This document shows positions 25,101-33,482 of a DNA stretch of 64,000 nt, one piece after another. The DNA is from Kutzneria sp. (GTDB lineage Bacteria; Actinomycetota; Actinomycetes; Mycobacteriales; Pseudonocardiaceae), in NCBI GenBank assembly GCA_019239965.1, contig JAFAZC010000190.1, positions 1 through 64,000 of the forward strand. The letters run 5' to 3'. Under the pieces are notes generated by a model. The model saw nothing but the letters and a program-made list of their open reading frames with translations, ran no database searches and was not told the origin of the DNA. How positions within the stretch are numbered: the first letter of the stretch is position 1; each line of letters starts with the position of its first letter. A program made the translations under genes and the position numbers.

Positions 25101-26722
25101 GCCTGCTCGCCGGCCGCCGCGGTCGCGCGGTGGCGCGTGACGCCCGCACCGAGGTCCTGTGCGACCTGGTCGCCCGGCTGCTCGGCCTTGACACGGTCGG
25201 ACCGGACGACGACTTCTTCCGGCTCGGCGGCGACAGCATCGGTTCCATTCGGCTCGTCAGCCTGGCGCGCCGAGCCGGCCTCGGACTCTCCGAGCGGACT
25301 GTGTTCGAGCACCGCACCCCGCGTGCGCTGGCCGCGGCGGCGACCCAGCTCACCCCGGGGACAGGACCGGACTCCGACGACGGCACCGGGGTGGTCCCGC
25401 TCACCCCCATCATGCGCTGGTGGCGGGAGGGCGGTGGCCCGGCCGCCGGGTTCCACCAGTCGGTGCTGCTGGACCTGCCGCCGGGGGCGGGGGAGCCCGC
25501 CCTGCTCGCGTTGCTCGAGGCGCTGGCCGCTCGCCACGATGTGCTTCGGGCCAGACTGGCCGGCGAGGAGCTGATCGTGCCGCCAGTGTCCGAAGTGGAC
25601 GTGGCGCCCTGGTTGACCAAGGCCGACGAGCCGTCGATCGCGCCCGGACACCCCGACCCGGCCCACGGCATGGTCCACGCCGTGTGGTCCGAACCGCTCG
25701 GGCAGCTCCTGCTGGCCGTGCACCACCTCGCCGTGGACGGCGTGTCGTGGCGGGTGTTACTCGACGACATCGCGGCCGGATGGGACGACGCCATTGCCGG
25801 ACGTCCGGTGCGGCTGCCTGGCGTGCCGACCTCGTTCCGGATCTGGGCAAACCGGCTCGCGCGGGAGACACCGACACGGCGTGCCGAGCTGGAGGTGTGG
25901 CAGCGCGTGCTGTCCGCACCCGAACCGGCCATCGGTCGTCCACTGGATCCGGCGACCGACACCGCGGGCAACGCGCGCGAGTTGGTGCACGAGTTCGAAG
26001 CCGGCGCACTGCTCAGCGTTGTACCGGACCGTTTCCGGGCCGGCGCGGACCACGTTCTGTTGTGTGCGCTCGCTTTGGCCGTCCGAGCCTGGCGCGATCG
26101 TCGACGTACGCCGTCGCAGGTCCTCCGGGTGATGGTGGAGGGCCACGGGCGGTACGACTTCGCCGAGTTCGACCTGTCCCGTACGGTCGGCTGGTTCACG
26201 GTGCGATATCCGGTGGCGCTCGACCTGGCCACCGCGGACAACACGGCGTCGGCGTTGAAGACGGTCAAGGAGCAGGTGCGGGCCCTACCGGACGGCGGTC
26301 TCGGCTATGGCCTGCTGCGCCACCTCACCGACCGCACGTTGGCCGCGCTCGACGAGCCACAGGTCGCGTTCAACTACCTGGGCCGGTTCCGGCCCGGTGG
26401 CACGGGCAGCCTCGTCGCGCTGGACGGTGGCATCCCGGACGCCACCCCGCTCGCGGCGGCGCTCGACGTGACCGCGATCGCCTGGGACCAACCGGAAGGT
26501 GTCCGGCTGCGGACGACGTTCACCTGGGCTCCGGACGTCCTGGACGAGTCGGACGTGCGCGTGCTCAGTGAGCTGTGGGTGCAGGCGCTGGCCACGGTGG
26601 CCGCGCTGGCCGACGACCCGGACACCGGCGGGGTGATGGCATCCGACGTCTTCGTCGAGATGGACCAGGACGAGCTGGACGACCTGCGACGGGAACTCGA
26701 GTCGGACCGGGGGCTGCGATGA
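22127..26722 (+). CDS. NRPS: C-A(Ser)-PCP-E
   Basis: A 1531-aa synthetase module. The condensation domain has HHTVFDG (about residue 167). The adenylation domain has A3 YTSGSTGRPKG near 634, A4 TFDVSAWE, A5 NLYGPTEA near 775 and A10 ASGKLDR. The carrier motif is RLGGDSIGS (Ser about 1037), the DS form usual before an epimerase. The C-terminal domain is an epimerisation domain with HHLAVDG (about 1199), EGHGRY (about 1338), RTVGWFT and NYLGRF. The pocket code by GrsA alignment is D-V-W-H-V-S-L-V-D-K, close to the known serine code DVWHLSLIDK, so the module should add Ser and convert it to D-Ser. It carries an unusual repeated linker AAKQRLLAERRG / AKQRLLAGRRG at its N-terminus and before the carrier. 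ATG 22127 overlaps the upstream stop. Confidence 0.94.
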   Translation: MTGASGSRLSAAKQRLLAERRGSGVRAVPRRDPGMLVEATHQQRALWFLDRYLGAGANSAYNLHHALRLRGDLDAGVVQDCLRQVVARHDALRTTFTVDSDGRLLLRVAPPPRPGTFTLPVRPAGPDLAETVLAEASIPFDLASGPLFRPVLFQVGERDHVLLLTAHHTVFDGASVELVEAELADLLTGREPAVPPIGFADWAAYTHGEEHRAAVARRLEAAVARLSGAPELLDLPTDRPRGVELSTGGDTVSVRLDAAVAARLRELCRTEGVTLFTAVLAVYQLLLSRWSGQDDICVGMPVAGRGRAELAGLVGCFVSTGVARTRVDGRLTFRSLLAEAAEAVNSARADADVPFDQVVARLRPERATGYNPVFQVFLDVVTDPASTADRWGGVVAEPLPLPVREAKFDLSLTVVERADGMTAELTHRTDLFDTATAARLLDQFAVLLDQLTARPNVPMADVSALSDAELARWRADSSGDAVDVLDVTLPQALAAATATWPEAVAVRAGNDSLTYTELDRRAIALAHRLVATGAKPGAIVAVAVPRSLDLAVALGAVLRTGAAYLPLDLDHPADRLRFVLGDARPACVLTTTASAQSFAGADVPVLEIDGALDERTDQETLPEPHVLDAAYVIYTSGSTGRPKGVAVPHRGIVNRLRWMQHAYRLVPGERVLQKTPTTFDVSAWELFWPLIEGATLVSAPPGAHRDPLQLAQLVARERITTMHFVPSMLWAFLEEPEAARTRECLRRVVCSGEELPAAAVARFVEVLPGVELHNLYGPTEASVDVTAWECGPDDTAAAPPIGRPVWNTGARVLDERLGPVPVGVAGELYLSGVQLALGYHRRPGLTAERFLPDPWGPPGSRMYRTGDLARRRPDGALVFLGRADHQVKLHGQRIELGEIEQVLREHPAVAAAAVVVRRDRPGVEQLVAYVTGAAGAAPNGPDLVGRMRAVLPAVMVPEEVVVLAAFPLTASGKLDRKALPAPAATLSSAKQRLLAGRRGRAVARDARTEVLCDLVARLLGLDTVGPDDDFFRLGGDSIGSIRLVSLARRAGLGLSERTVFEHRTPRALAAAATQLTPGTGPDSDDGTGVVPLTPIMRWWREGGGPAAGFHQSVLLDLPPGAGEPALLALLEALAARHDVLRARLAGEELIVPPVSEVDVAPWLTKADEPSIAPGHPDPAHGMVHAVWSEPLGQLLLAVHHLAVDGVSWRVLLDDIAAGWDDAIAGRPVRLPGVPTSFRIWANRLARETPTRRAELEVWQRVLSAPEPAIGRPLDPATDTAGNARELVHEFEAGALLSVVPDRFRAGADHVLLCALALAVRAWRDRRRTPSQVLRVMVEGHGRYDFAEFDLSRTVGWFTVRYPVALDLATADNTASALKTVKEQVRALPDGGLGYGLLRHLTDRTLAALDEPQVAFNYLGRFRPGGTGSLVALDGGIPDATPLAAALDVTAIAWDQPEGVRLRTTFTWAPDVLDESDVRVLSELWVQALATVAALADDPDTGGVMASDVFVEMDQDELDDLRRELESDRGLR

Positions 26723-28401
26723 GCGCGCGAACCCATCCGTTGTCGCTTGGCCAGCGGAGCATGTGGAACCTCGACCGCCTCAGCGACGGCGGCCCGGTGC
26801 ACACGCTGGCATGGCGGGTGCCGTTGCACGGTGCGCTCGACGAGAGCGCGATGCGCGACGCGTTCGCGGCCGTGACCGCCCGCCACGAGCCGCTGCGGAC
26901 CTGGTTCACCGAGGACGACGGCGGGCCCGTCGCGATCGTCGAGGACACCGTCGAAGTGCCGCTGCCCGTCGACGACCTGCGGCAGCTGCCCGCGGCGGAG
27001 CGTGCCGAGGAAGCCGCTCGGCGCTGCGTCGACGACGTCGGGGTGGGCTTCGCGCTCGGCCGCGCACCGCTGCTGCGGGTCCGCCTGCTGCGTCTGGACG
27101 AAGACCGCCACGACCTGCTCATCGTCGTGCACCACATCGTGTTCGACGGGATGTCGTTCGACCTTCTCCTCGACGATCTCGGCAAGGCCTACGGCAAAGG
27201 CGAACTCGGTGCCCTGGACGTGCGCTACGCCGACGCCGTGGCCGAGGAGCGGGAGCTGCTCACCGGTCCACGCCGCACCGCGCCAGCGGTGTTCTGGCGC
27301 GAGCGCCTCGCCGGTGCGCCGCCAGTGCTGCTGCCTCCACCGGACCGGGAGCCCGGCGGGGAGCGGTCGTGGGTCAGCCGGGTGCACACACAGGCGCTGC
27401 CGGGAGCCGCCGTGCGCGAGTTCGCGCGCCGCGAGCGCTGCACCCCGTATGTCGTGTACCTCGCCGTGCTGAACGTCCTGCTGTCCCGGCTCACCGGCTC
27501 GTCCGACATCGTCGTCGGCACTCCGGTGTCCGGCCGCCACCGCAGCGCGTTCGAGCAGCTCGTCGGCTACTTCGTGAACACGGTGGTGGTACGGAACGAG
27601 GTCGGCGGCCAGTCGTTCCGTGACCTGGTGCGCGAGGTGCGCGGGGCCGTGTTCGACGCGTTGGACCACCAACGGCTGCCGTTCGAGGCGGTGGTCGAGG
27701 AGGTCCGCCCGTCCCGCACCAGCGGCTACAGTCCCCTGTTCCAGGTGTTGTTCTCCCAGGTCGACGCCACCCGTCCGCGCGACGACGGCTTCGTGGGCCT
27801 GTCCGTTGGCGCCATCGAGCCGGTGGACAACGGACGCTCACCGTTCCCACTGACGTTCAGCGTGCTTGACGGCGCTGAGCTGCTGCTCGAGTACGCACCC
27901 GCGCTGTACGACGAGACGACGGCCGAGCGGATGGCCGAGCAGTTCGCCACGCTACTGTCCGCCGCCCTGGCCGCACCGGAGACCGCGGTCGGTGAACTGG
28001 CCGCCTTCGTGCCCGCACCCGCGCCCGTCGCCCCGGACAGTCCCACCGTGGCAGCCGCCCCGGGACAAGGCGATGACGTCGTGGTTCGCGCTGTGCGGGC
28101 GGTGTGGAGCGCGCACCTGCATACCGAGGTCACCGACCCGGACGCGGACTTCGTCGGCCTTGGCGGGCATTCCCTTGTCGCCGCGCGGATCGCGATTGAA
28201 CTGCGCGAACTGTTCGGCCTGGAGTCCGGTCTGACCGAGCACACGGTGTTCCTCGCGCCAACGCCCCGCCTGCTAGCCGGCCACCTCGCCGCGGCACTGG
28301 GCGGCTGGGCGACCGCGGCCGCCGAGGCCGAGTTCGTCCTGCGACTGCTGACCATGACCGACGAGCAGGCCGAGGAGCAGCTCGCACGGGAGGAGCCGTG
28401 A
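26719..28401 (+). CDS. NRPS: C-PCP protein without adenylation domain
   Basis: A 560-aa protein with a complete condensation domain (HHIVFDG near residue 138; GTPVSGRHR; GYFVNTVVVR) followed directly by a carrier domain (GLGGHSLVAAR, Ser about 485). The A domain is absent, not broken: the linker passes from the end of C to the carrier in about 40 residues. The carrier must be loaded in trans by another A domain or receive an intermediate by transfer. ATG 26719 overlaps the preceding stop as ATGA. Candidates for trans loading are the A-PCP protein, the split A domain, or the ATP-grasp ligase and free carrier. Confidence 0.93.
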   Translation: MSARTHPLSLGQRSMWNLDRLSDGGPVHTLAWRVPLHGALDESAMRDAFAAVTARHEPLRTWFTEDDGGPVAIVEDTVEVPLPVDDLRQLPAAERAEEAARRCVDDVGVGFALGRAPLLRVRLLRLDEDRHDLLIVVHHIVFDGMSFDLLLDDLGKAYGKGELGALDVRYADAVAEERELLTGPRRTAPAVFWRERLAGAPPVLLPPPDREPGGERSWVSRVHTQALPGAAVREFARRERCTPYVVYLAVLNVLLSRLTGSSDIVVGTPVSGRHRSAFEQLVGYFVNTVVVRNEVGGQSFRDLVREVRGAVFDALDHQRLPFEAVVEEVRPSRTSGYSPLFQVLFSQVDATRPRDDGFVGLSVGAIEPVDNGRSPFPLTFSVLDGAELLLEYAPALYDETTAERMAEQFATLLSAALAAPETAVGELAAFVPAPAPVAPDSPTVAAAPGQGDDVVVRAVRAVWSAHLHTEVTDPDADFVGLGGHSLVAARIAIELRELFGLESGLTEHTVFLAPTPRLLAGHLAAALGGWATAAAEAEFVLRLLTMTDEQAEEQLAREEP

Positions 28402-29171
28402 TGAACACCGACCGGCGCTGGTTCCCCGGCTCCCCGGGGGAGCCCTCCGAGAGGACGCAGCTGTTCTGCCTGCCGCACGGAGGCGGCGGCGCGTCGGCCT
28501 ATCGCGAATGGCGGGACAAGCTCGCCGGGATCGCCGACGTCGTGCCGGTCCAGCCGCCGGGACGGGAGGGCCGCGCCGCGGAGCCCGCCGAGTGGTCCAT
28601 GACCGCCTTGGCGGAGCAGCTGTTCGAGCCGCTACGTCGGCGCGCCGGGGACCGACCGTACGCGATCTTCGGGCACAGCATGGGCGCGCTGCTCGGGTAC
28701 GAGGTCACGGTGGCACTGGCCGCGGTGGGACGGCCTCCGGAGCTGCTGGTGGCCTCCGGTGCACCGGCCCCGCAGCTGCCCGTCGGTACCGAACGGCCGG
28801 TGCACCGGATGTCCGAGGACGAGCTCGTCGGCCACCTGCGCGAGCTGGCCGGGACCCCGGACTCGGTACTGAGGAACGCCGACCTGCTCAGCCTGCTCGT
28901 ACCGACCGTTCGTGCCGACTTCGCCGCCTGCGAGACCTACGTCCACCCGCCGCACCCGGTGCTCGACGTGCCGCTGCTGGTGCTGGGCGGCGAGCAGGAC
29001 ACTGGCGTCCCGCCCGCGACACTCGGCCCGTGGCGGGAGCGGACCGCGGCGGGCTGCGCGGTGCACACGTTTCCCGGCGGCCACTTCTACCACTTCGACC
29101 GGACCGACGAGGTCCTGGCGCTGATCGCCGGTGCGCTCACCGGTGACCCTGTGACGGGAGCGACCCGATGA
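28398..29171 (+). CDS. type II thioesterase (canonical)
   Basis: A 257-aa discrete thioesterase with the standard motifs FCLPHGGG, VQPPGREG, GHSMGA (nucleophile Ser about 94), GGEQDTGVP (Asp region) and GGHFYHF (catalytic His). Family members hydrolyse wrongly acylated phosphopantetheine arms on NRPS carriers. GTG 28398 overlaps the upstream stop (ATG 28401 also possible), and the downstream aminotransferase starts at the stop of this gene, so it is embedded in the translationally coupled run. Confidence 0.92.
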   Translation: MMNTDRRWFPGSPGEPSERTQLFCLPHGGGGASAYREWRDKLAGIADVVPVQPPGREGRAAEPAEWSMTALAEQLFEPLRRRAGDRPYAIFGHSMGALLGYEVTVALAAVGRPPELLVASGAPAPQLPVGTERPVHRMSEDELVGHLRELAGTPDSVLRNADLLSLLVPTVRADFAACETYVHPPHPVLDVPLLVLGGEQDTGVPPATLGPWRERTAAGCAVHTFPGGHFYHFDRTDEVLALIAGALTGDPVTGATR

Positions 29172-30292
29172 TCTCCACCGGCACGGCCACGGACTACACG
29201 ATCCAGCCCGCCGCCACCCGGCTCGACCCCGCCGCCAGGGCCGAGCGCTGCCGGGACGCGACGTTCGGCCGCGTGTTCACCGAGCACATGGTGACGTTGC
29301 GCTGGGACAAGGACTCCGGCTGGCATGACGGCCGCGTCCAGCCGCTCGCCCCGCTGTTGCTGGACCCGGCGACGGTCGGCCTGCACTACGGCCAGATCGT
29401 GTTCGAGGGACTCAAGGCCTACCGGCTGGCCGACGGCGGCATCGGGGTGTTCCGGCCGGACCGCTACGCCGAACGGTTCCAGCGCTCGGCGGCCCGGCTG
29501 ATGATGCCGGAGCTGCCGGTCGGCGAATTCCTCCGTGCCATCGAGCAGCTGCTCCGCCTCGACGCTGACTGGGTGCCATGGGAGGCCGACCGCAGTCTCT
29601 ACCTGCGCCCGCTGCTGTTCGCCGCCGACGCCGACCTCGCACTGGGCCCGGCGCGCGGCTACACGTTCCTGCTGATGGCGTTCGTGACGGAGATGTTCTT
29701 CGGCGCCAAGAGGGCGATCGACGTTTGGCTGTGCGAGGACTACGTGCGCGCCGTGCCCGGCGGCGTCGGGGCCGCCAAGTACGCCGGCAACTACGCGGCG
29801 GCCTACGCCGCGCAGGCGCAGGCCGCCGAGCACGGCTGTGACCAGGTCGTCTGGCTCGACGCCCGCGAACGCCGCTGGGTGGAGGAGCTCGGCGGGATGA
29901 ACCTGCTGTTCGTCGAGGGGCGGGCCGGCCAGCTGGTCACCCCGCCGCTGGCCGGCACGATTTTGCCCGGCGTGACCAGGCAGTCCATCCTCGAGCTGGC
30001 CCCGAGTGTCGGGCTGACCCCGGTCGAGCGGCCGATCTCCGTGGACGAATGGGCGCAGGGGTGCCGGACCGGCCGGATCACCGAGGTGTTCGCGTGCGGC
30101 ACAGCCGCCCAGATCACGTCCGTGGGGCGCGTCCGCGGCCGTGGCGGCGAGTGGCGGGTCGGTGACGGCCGCCCAGGGCCTGTCGCCGAACGGCTTGGCG
30201 CGCTGCTCACCGGGATCCACCGTGGCACCGAGCCGGCACCCGGCGACTGGATCTACCGACTCGGCGACGCCGGCGACGCACAGGAGGTGTGA
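29168..30292 (+). CDS. branched-chain amino acid aminotransferase-type enzyme
   Basis: A 374-aa class IV PLP aminotransferase of the IlvE/BCAT type. The PLP lysine is K204 in AAKYAGNYAA, and the typical VFEGLKAYR, ELGGMNLLFV and FACGTAAQI segments are present. It interconverts branched or aromatic alpha-keto acids with amino acids, using glutamate. It probably serves the cluster, not primary metabolism, because it is coupled to NRPS genes at both sides (ATGA at 29168; 4-nt gap to the carrier gene). It pairs logically with the MppJ-like methyltransferase: methylation of a keto acid, then amination to a beta-methylated amino acid. The exact substrate is not known. Confidence 0.9.
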   Translation: MISTGTATDYTIQPAATRLDPAARAERCRDATFGRVFTEHMVTLRWDKDSGWHDGRVQPLAPLLLDPATVGLHYGQIVFEGLKAYRLADGGIGVFRPDRYAERFQRSAARLMMPELPVGEFLRAIEQLLRLDADWVPWEADRSLYLRPLLFAADADLALGPARGYTFLLMAFVTEMFFGAKRAIDVWLCEDYVRAVPGGVGAAKYAGNYAAAYAAQAQAAEHGCDQVVWLDARERRWVEELGGMNLLFVEGRAGQLVTPPLAGTILPGVTRQSILELAPSVGLTPVERPISVDEWAQGCRTGRITEVFACGTAAQITSVGRVRGRGGEWRVGDGRPGPVAERLGALLTGIHRGTEPAPGDWIYRLGDAGDAQEV

Positions 30293-30296
30293 GGCG

Positions 30297-30548
30297 ATGA
30301 CTGAGACGGGAACCAACAGCGGCGCCGACGTCGGCGAGACTGTGACGCTGATCTGGCGGGAGGTCCTCGCGGTCCCCGTCGACGAGAACTCGGACTTCTT
30401 TGAGTCAGGCGGGCACAGCGTTGCCGTGCTGCAGATTATCAACCGCATCCAGGAGTGCTACGGCACCGAACTGTCGGTGCGCGACGTCTTCGAGAACTCG
30501 GTGCTCGGCGACTTCATCGGCGTCGTGCGGACTCGGGTGAACGGGTGA
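30297..30548 (+). CDS. free-standing peptidyl carrier protein
   Basis: An 83-aa acyl/peptidyl carrier protein with the phosphopantetheine site FFESGGHSVAV. Helix II (SVAVLQIINRIQE) and the rest of the fold are typical. ATG 30297 lies 4 bp after the aminotransferase stop with GAGG just upstream, and the stop overlaps the ATP-grasp start. A discrete carrier beside an ATP-grasp ligase and a half A domain suggests that one building block is tethered or modified on this protein before entry to the line. Confidence 0.93.
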   Translation: MTETGTNSGADVGETVTLIWREVLAVPVDENSDFFESGGHSVAVLQIINRIQECYGTELSVRDVFENSVLGDFIGVVRTRVNG

Positions 30549-31843
30549 GCGACATGCGCCCCCGCCTACTGCTGCTCTACGCCCCCGGCGCGCTCGGGCC
30601 GGTCGACCTGCTGCGTAGCCTGCGGTCCGTGGTGGACCTCGTTGTCGCGGTGCCCGAACGGTTCCGAGACGATCCCGGCGTGGCCATGCTGCGCCACTTC
30701 GTCGATCCGGTGATCTTCGACCCGCGGGGCGACGTGCCGGACGCCTCCGGCTGCGACGGCGTGATCTCCTACACCGATCTGCTGGCCCGCACCGCGGCTG
30801 AGATCGCGTGCCGGCACGGCCTTCCGGGCCAATCGCCCGAGGCGGCGCTCGCGTTGACCGACAAGGAGGTTCAGCGCCGGGTGCTCGCCGAGCACGGGGT
30901 CGATGCGCTGCGCGCGGCCACGCTGCACCGGCCGCGGGACTGGGAGCCCGCCGTGGCGCGGGTCGGCCTGCCCGCGGTGCTCAAACCGCGCAGCGGCGGG
31001 GGCAGTCGCAACACCTACCGGATCGACGACGCCGCCACCGGTGCCCGGCTGGTCCACCGGCTGCTCGGTCCCGCGGAGAACGCGATGGTGCTGGAGCAGC
31101 TGCTGGTCGGTGTGGACCAGGGGCGTCATGGTGACTACTGCTCGGTGGAGAGCGTCACCTCCGGCGGCATCACCACGCACCTACCGGTGCTGTCGAAGTT
31201 CCGGCTTGTCGAACCGTTCCGTGAGACCGGTCAGTTCTGGCCGAGCCACCTCGACGAGGCCACCCAGCAACGGGCCCGTGAGGTCACGACGGCCGCACTG
31301 CGCGCGATCGGATTCCGCGACGGCCTGTCCAGCACCGAGCTGAAGCTGACCCCGGACGGACCGCGAGTGATCGAGGTCAACAGCCGCCTCGGCGGGTTCG
31401 TCAACGAGATGTCCGTGCACTCCGGCGGGCCGGATCTGGTCGCCGCCGCCGCCCGCGTGGCGCTGGGCGAGCGGCCCGACATCGAGTTCGAGCACGGCGT
31501 ACGGCCGGTGTTCCAGTTCAACCATCTCGCGCCACAGGACGCGGTGGCGCTGCTGGGCGTCGAAGGGCTCGACGCGGTGCGGGCCCTCGACGGTGTCCTC
31601 GCGCACCGCCTGCTGATCGCGCCCGGCGCCGCCATGACACCCGGTGTGCAGACGCAGGAGCTGGACATGCTCAACGCCACCGCGGCCGACCACGACGAGA
31701 TGTACGCGCTGATCGAAGCGGTGTCGGCCCGGCTGACATTCGGGTTCCGCCTGCGCGACGCGGACGGGCCCGAGGTGTGGCTACCCGCCGCCGAGTTGCC
31801 GAGTGCGGCCTCGACCGCGGTCCCGGTGGGAGGATCCCCATGA
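30545..31843 (+). CDS. ATP-grasp ligase (carboxylate-amine ligase type)
   Basis: A 432-aa ATP-grasp protein. The nucleotide-binding lysine segment is LPAVLKPRSGGGS, and the metal-binding Glu/Asn are in STELKLTPDG and VIEVNSRLGG. The overall pattern is that of BacD-like L-amino acid ligases and related carboxylate-amine ligases, which activate a carboxylate as acyl-phosphate and join it to an amine. GTG 30545 overlaps the carrier-protein stop (ATG 30554 is the alternative). It could form an amide bond outside the NRPS line, for example a dipeptide or a side-chain amide. Acceptor and donor are unknown. Confidence 0.88.
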   Translation: MSDMRPRLLLLYAPGALGPVDLLRSLRSVVDLVVAVPERFRDDPGVAMLRHFVDPVIFDPRGDVPDASGCDGVISYTDLLARTAAEIACRHGLPGQSPEAALALTDKEVQRRVLAEHGVDALRAATLHRPRDWEPAVARVGLPAVLKPRSGGGSRNTYRIDDAATGARLVHRLLGPAENAMVLEQLLVGVDQGRHGDYCSVESVTSGGITTHLPVLSKFRLVEPFRETGQFWPSHLDEATQQRAREVTTAALRAIGFRDGLSSTELKLTPDGPRVIEVNSRLGGFVNEMSVHSGGPDLVAAAARVALGERPDIEFEHGVRPVFQFNHLAPQDAVALLGVEGLDAVRALDGVLAHRLLIAPGAAMTPGVQTQELDMLNATAADHDEMYALIEAVSARLTFGFRLRDADGPEVWLPAAELPSAASTAVPVGGSP

Positions 31844-32781
31844 CACTCGACACGGTGGCCGCCCGGTTCGCTCGGACTGCCCGGCTGCATCCGGACCACG
31901 AGGCACTGGTCAGCGCCGCCGGCCGGTGGAGCTACGGCGAGTTGAGCGCCGACGTCAACCGCGTTGCCCGATTCCTCGCCGGGCGTGGGGTCGGCCGGGA
32001 GGTCCACGTCGGCGTGCTGCTTCCGCGCGGCTATGAGCTGGTCGTGTCGATGATGGCCATCCTCACCGTCGGCGGCGTCTACGTCCCGCTCAACCCGTCC
32101 CTGCCGGACGCCCGGCTGCTCGACCTGGTCGATGTCACCCAGCCGCCGGTGATCCTCACCGACGCCGGCCGGTCGCTGCGCGGCGACGCCGCTGAGCACC
32201 GGGACATCGCAGCCGTGCTGCGCGACGGCGACCCGGCGCAAGTGGCCGACCGACACCATCCCCGTGCCGCCGCCTACGTCATCCAGACCTCCGGATCCAC
32301 CGGACGCCCGAAGTGTGTGCAGGTCGAGATGGGCTCGCTTGTCAACCTCCTGGACTGGTGCGCGGGCGCATGCGGGATCGAGCACGGCGAGCGAGTGCTG
32401 CAGGTGATCGCGTCCAGCTTCGACGCGTCCATCCGCAGCTACCTGACCCCGCTGGTCACCGGCGCCACGCTCGTCCTCTACGACGATGGCCCGTTCGACC
32501 CCGTCACACTCACGGACTGGCTCGGCAGGGAGCGGATCACCGTGTTCAACCCGTCGGTGCCCTCGATGTTCTACCCGGTCGTCGAGCTGGCGGCGGCAGA
32601 GGACTACCGCTGCCTGGAGTCGTTGCACACGCTCGCGCTCGGCGCGGAAACACCGGACATGGCCCTGCTGCGGCCCTGGCTCGACTCGCCACACTGCCGA
32701 GCCCGCGTGCAGAACGTCTACGGCCCGACCGAGGCCGCCGACATCTCCCTGTACGCCGAGCTGGACACGAGCCGCCGATGA
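31840..32781 (+). CDS. N-terminal half of a split NRPS adenylation domain (A1-A5)
   Basis: A 313-aa protein that is only the front part of an adenylation domain. It has A1 WSYGEL, A2 LTVGGVYVPLNP, A3 QTSGSTGRPKC, A4 SSFDASIRSY and A5 NVYGPTEA, and then stops 13 residues after A5. Motifs A6-A10 are missing, so it cannot be a working enzyme alone. They occur in the C-PCP-TE protein at 33479, whose A part begins at PIGRPIPNA, exactly where this one ends. All substrate-pocket positions except the A10 lysine are on this half and read D-A-R-N-A-G-V-D-I. A3 is atypical (QT for YT, PKC for PKG). Both gene ends are cleanly coupled to neighbours (ATGA overlaps), which argues against random decay. Function as one half of a two-chain A domain is inference. 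Confidence 0.9.
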   Translation: MTLDTVAARFARTARLHPDHEALVSAAGRWSYGELSADVNRVARFLAGRGVGREVHVGVLLPRGYELVVSMMAILTVGGVYVPLNPSLPDARLLDLVDVTQPPVILTDAGRSLRGDAAEHRDIAAVLRDGDPAQVADRHHPRAAAYVIQTSGSTGRPKCVQVEMGSLVNLLDWCAGACGIEHGERVLQVIASSFDASIRSYLTPLVTGATLVLYDDGPFDPVTLTDWLGRERITVFNPSVPSMFYPVVELAAAEDYRCLESLHTLALGAETPDMALLRPWLDSPHCRARVQNVYGPTEAADISLYAELDTSRR

Positions 32782-33482
32782 GCACGGCCTTGATCACTGT
32801 GCCGATGCGGTACACCGGGCCACCTGGGCAGGCGCACGGCGGCTACCTCGCGGGCCTGCTCGTGGACCACGTCGGCGATGCCACGGTGACGCTGCTCGAA
32901 CCGGTACCCACCGGAGTACCGCTCACGCTGGAGCGCGACCCACGCCGCGACCGCCTCTATGCCAACGGTGAGCTGGTCGCGACGGCGACCCATCGTGTGC
33001 CCCCGATGGTCCGCGTGCCACCGGTCGGTGCGCAGGAGGCTATGGCCGCGCAGGAGCGGTTTGCTGGATGTGCCGCGCATCCGTTCCCGAGCTGTTTCGT
33101 CTGCGGCACCGACGAGAAACGTCCGCTCTCGCTGGACATCGCACCCGGTCCGGTGGGCGGTCTCGTGGCCTGCACCTGGACCCCGGACCCGGTCTTGGCC
33201 TCGGAGGACGGCGTAGTGCCACCGGCGATCGTCCGCGCGGTGCTGGACTGTCCGGGCGGCTGGACACTCGACCCGGTCGCCGAGCCGATGGTGCTCTCGA
33301 CGTTCGCCGCCAAGGTGGCCATGGTCCGCGCCGGCGAGCGCCACGTCGTGGTGGCCGTCGCCGAGAGGCGCCATGGCCGGATGGCAGTCGTGCACACGAC
33401 CATGTACGGCTCGGACGGGCGTTGGACCGGCGGCGCGCGTGCCACCTGGCTCGCCGTCGACGCGGGCGGCCGCGGTGAGTGA
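32778..33482 (+). CDS. hotdog-fold thioesterase-like protein
   Basis: A 234-aa protein resembling actinobacterial tandem hotdog proteins. The hallmark is FPSCFVCG followed about 45 residues later by PAIVRAVLDCPGGW. The N-terminal part (PGQAHGGYLAGLLVDHV) and the C-terminal part look like two hotdog halves. The fold includes acyl-CoA thioesterases and dehydratases; here no catalytic assignment is possible. It lies between the two halves of the split adenylation domain, with 4-bp overlaps to both (ATGA at 32778; GTGA at 33479). It could hydrolyse a carrier- or CoA-bound intermediate. Confidence 0.7.
   Translation: MSTALITVPMRYTGPPGQAHGGYLAGLLVDHVGDATVTLLEPVPTGVPLTLERDPRRDRLYANGELVATATHRVPPMVRVPPVGAQEAMAAQERFAGCAAHPFPSCFVCGTDEKRPLSLDIAPGPVGGLVACTWTPDPVLASEDGVVPPAIVRAVLDCPGGWTLDPVAEPMVLSTFAAKVAMVRAGERHVVVAVAERRHGRMAVVHTTMYGSDGRWTGGARATWLAVDAGGRGE

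Noticed and set aside
26374-27672. 432-codon minus-strand frame in the NRPS region
   Set aside because: Antisense to convincing E and C domains; low-complexity translation.
31840-32781. The half A domain as a plain pseudogene
   Set aside because: The frame is intact, codon use is like its neighbours, and the missing motifs are present in the adjacent NRPS gene at exactly the complementary point; decay would not explain that.
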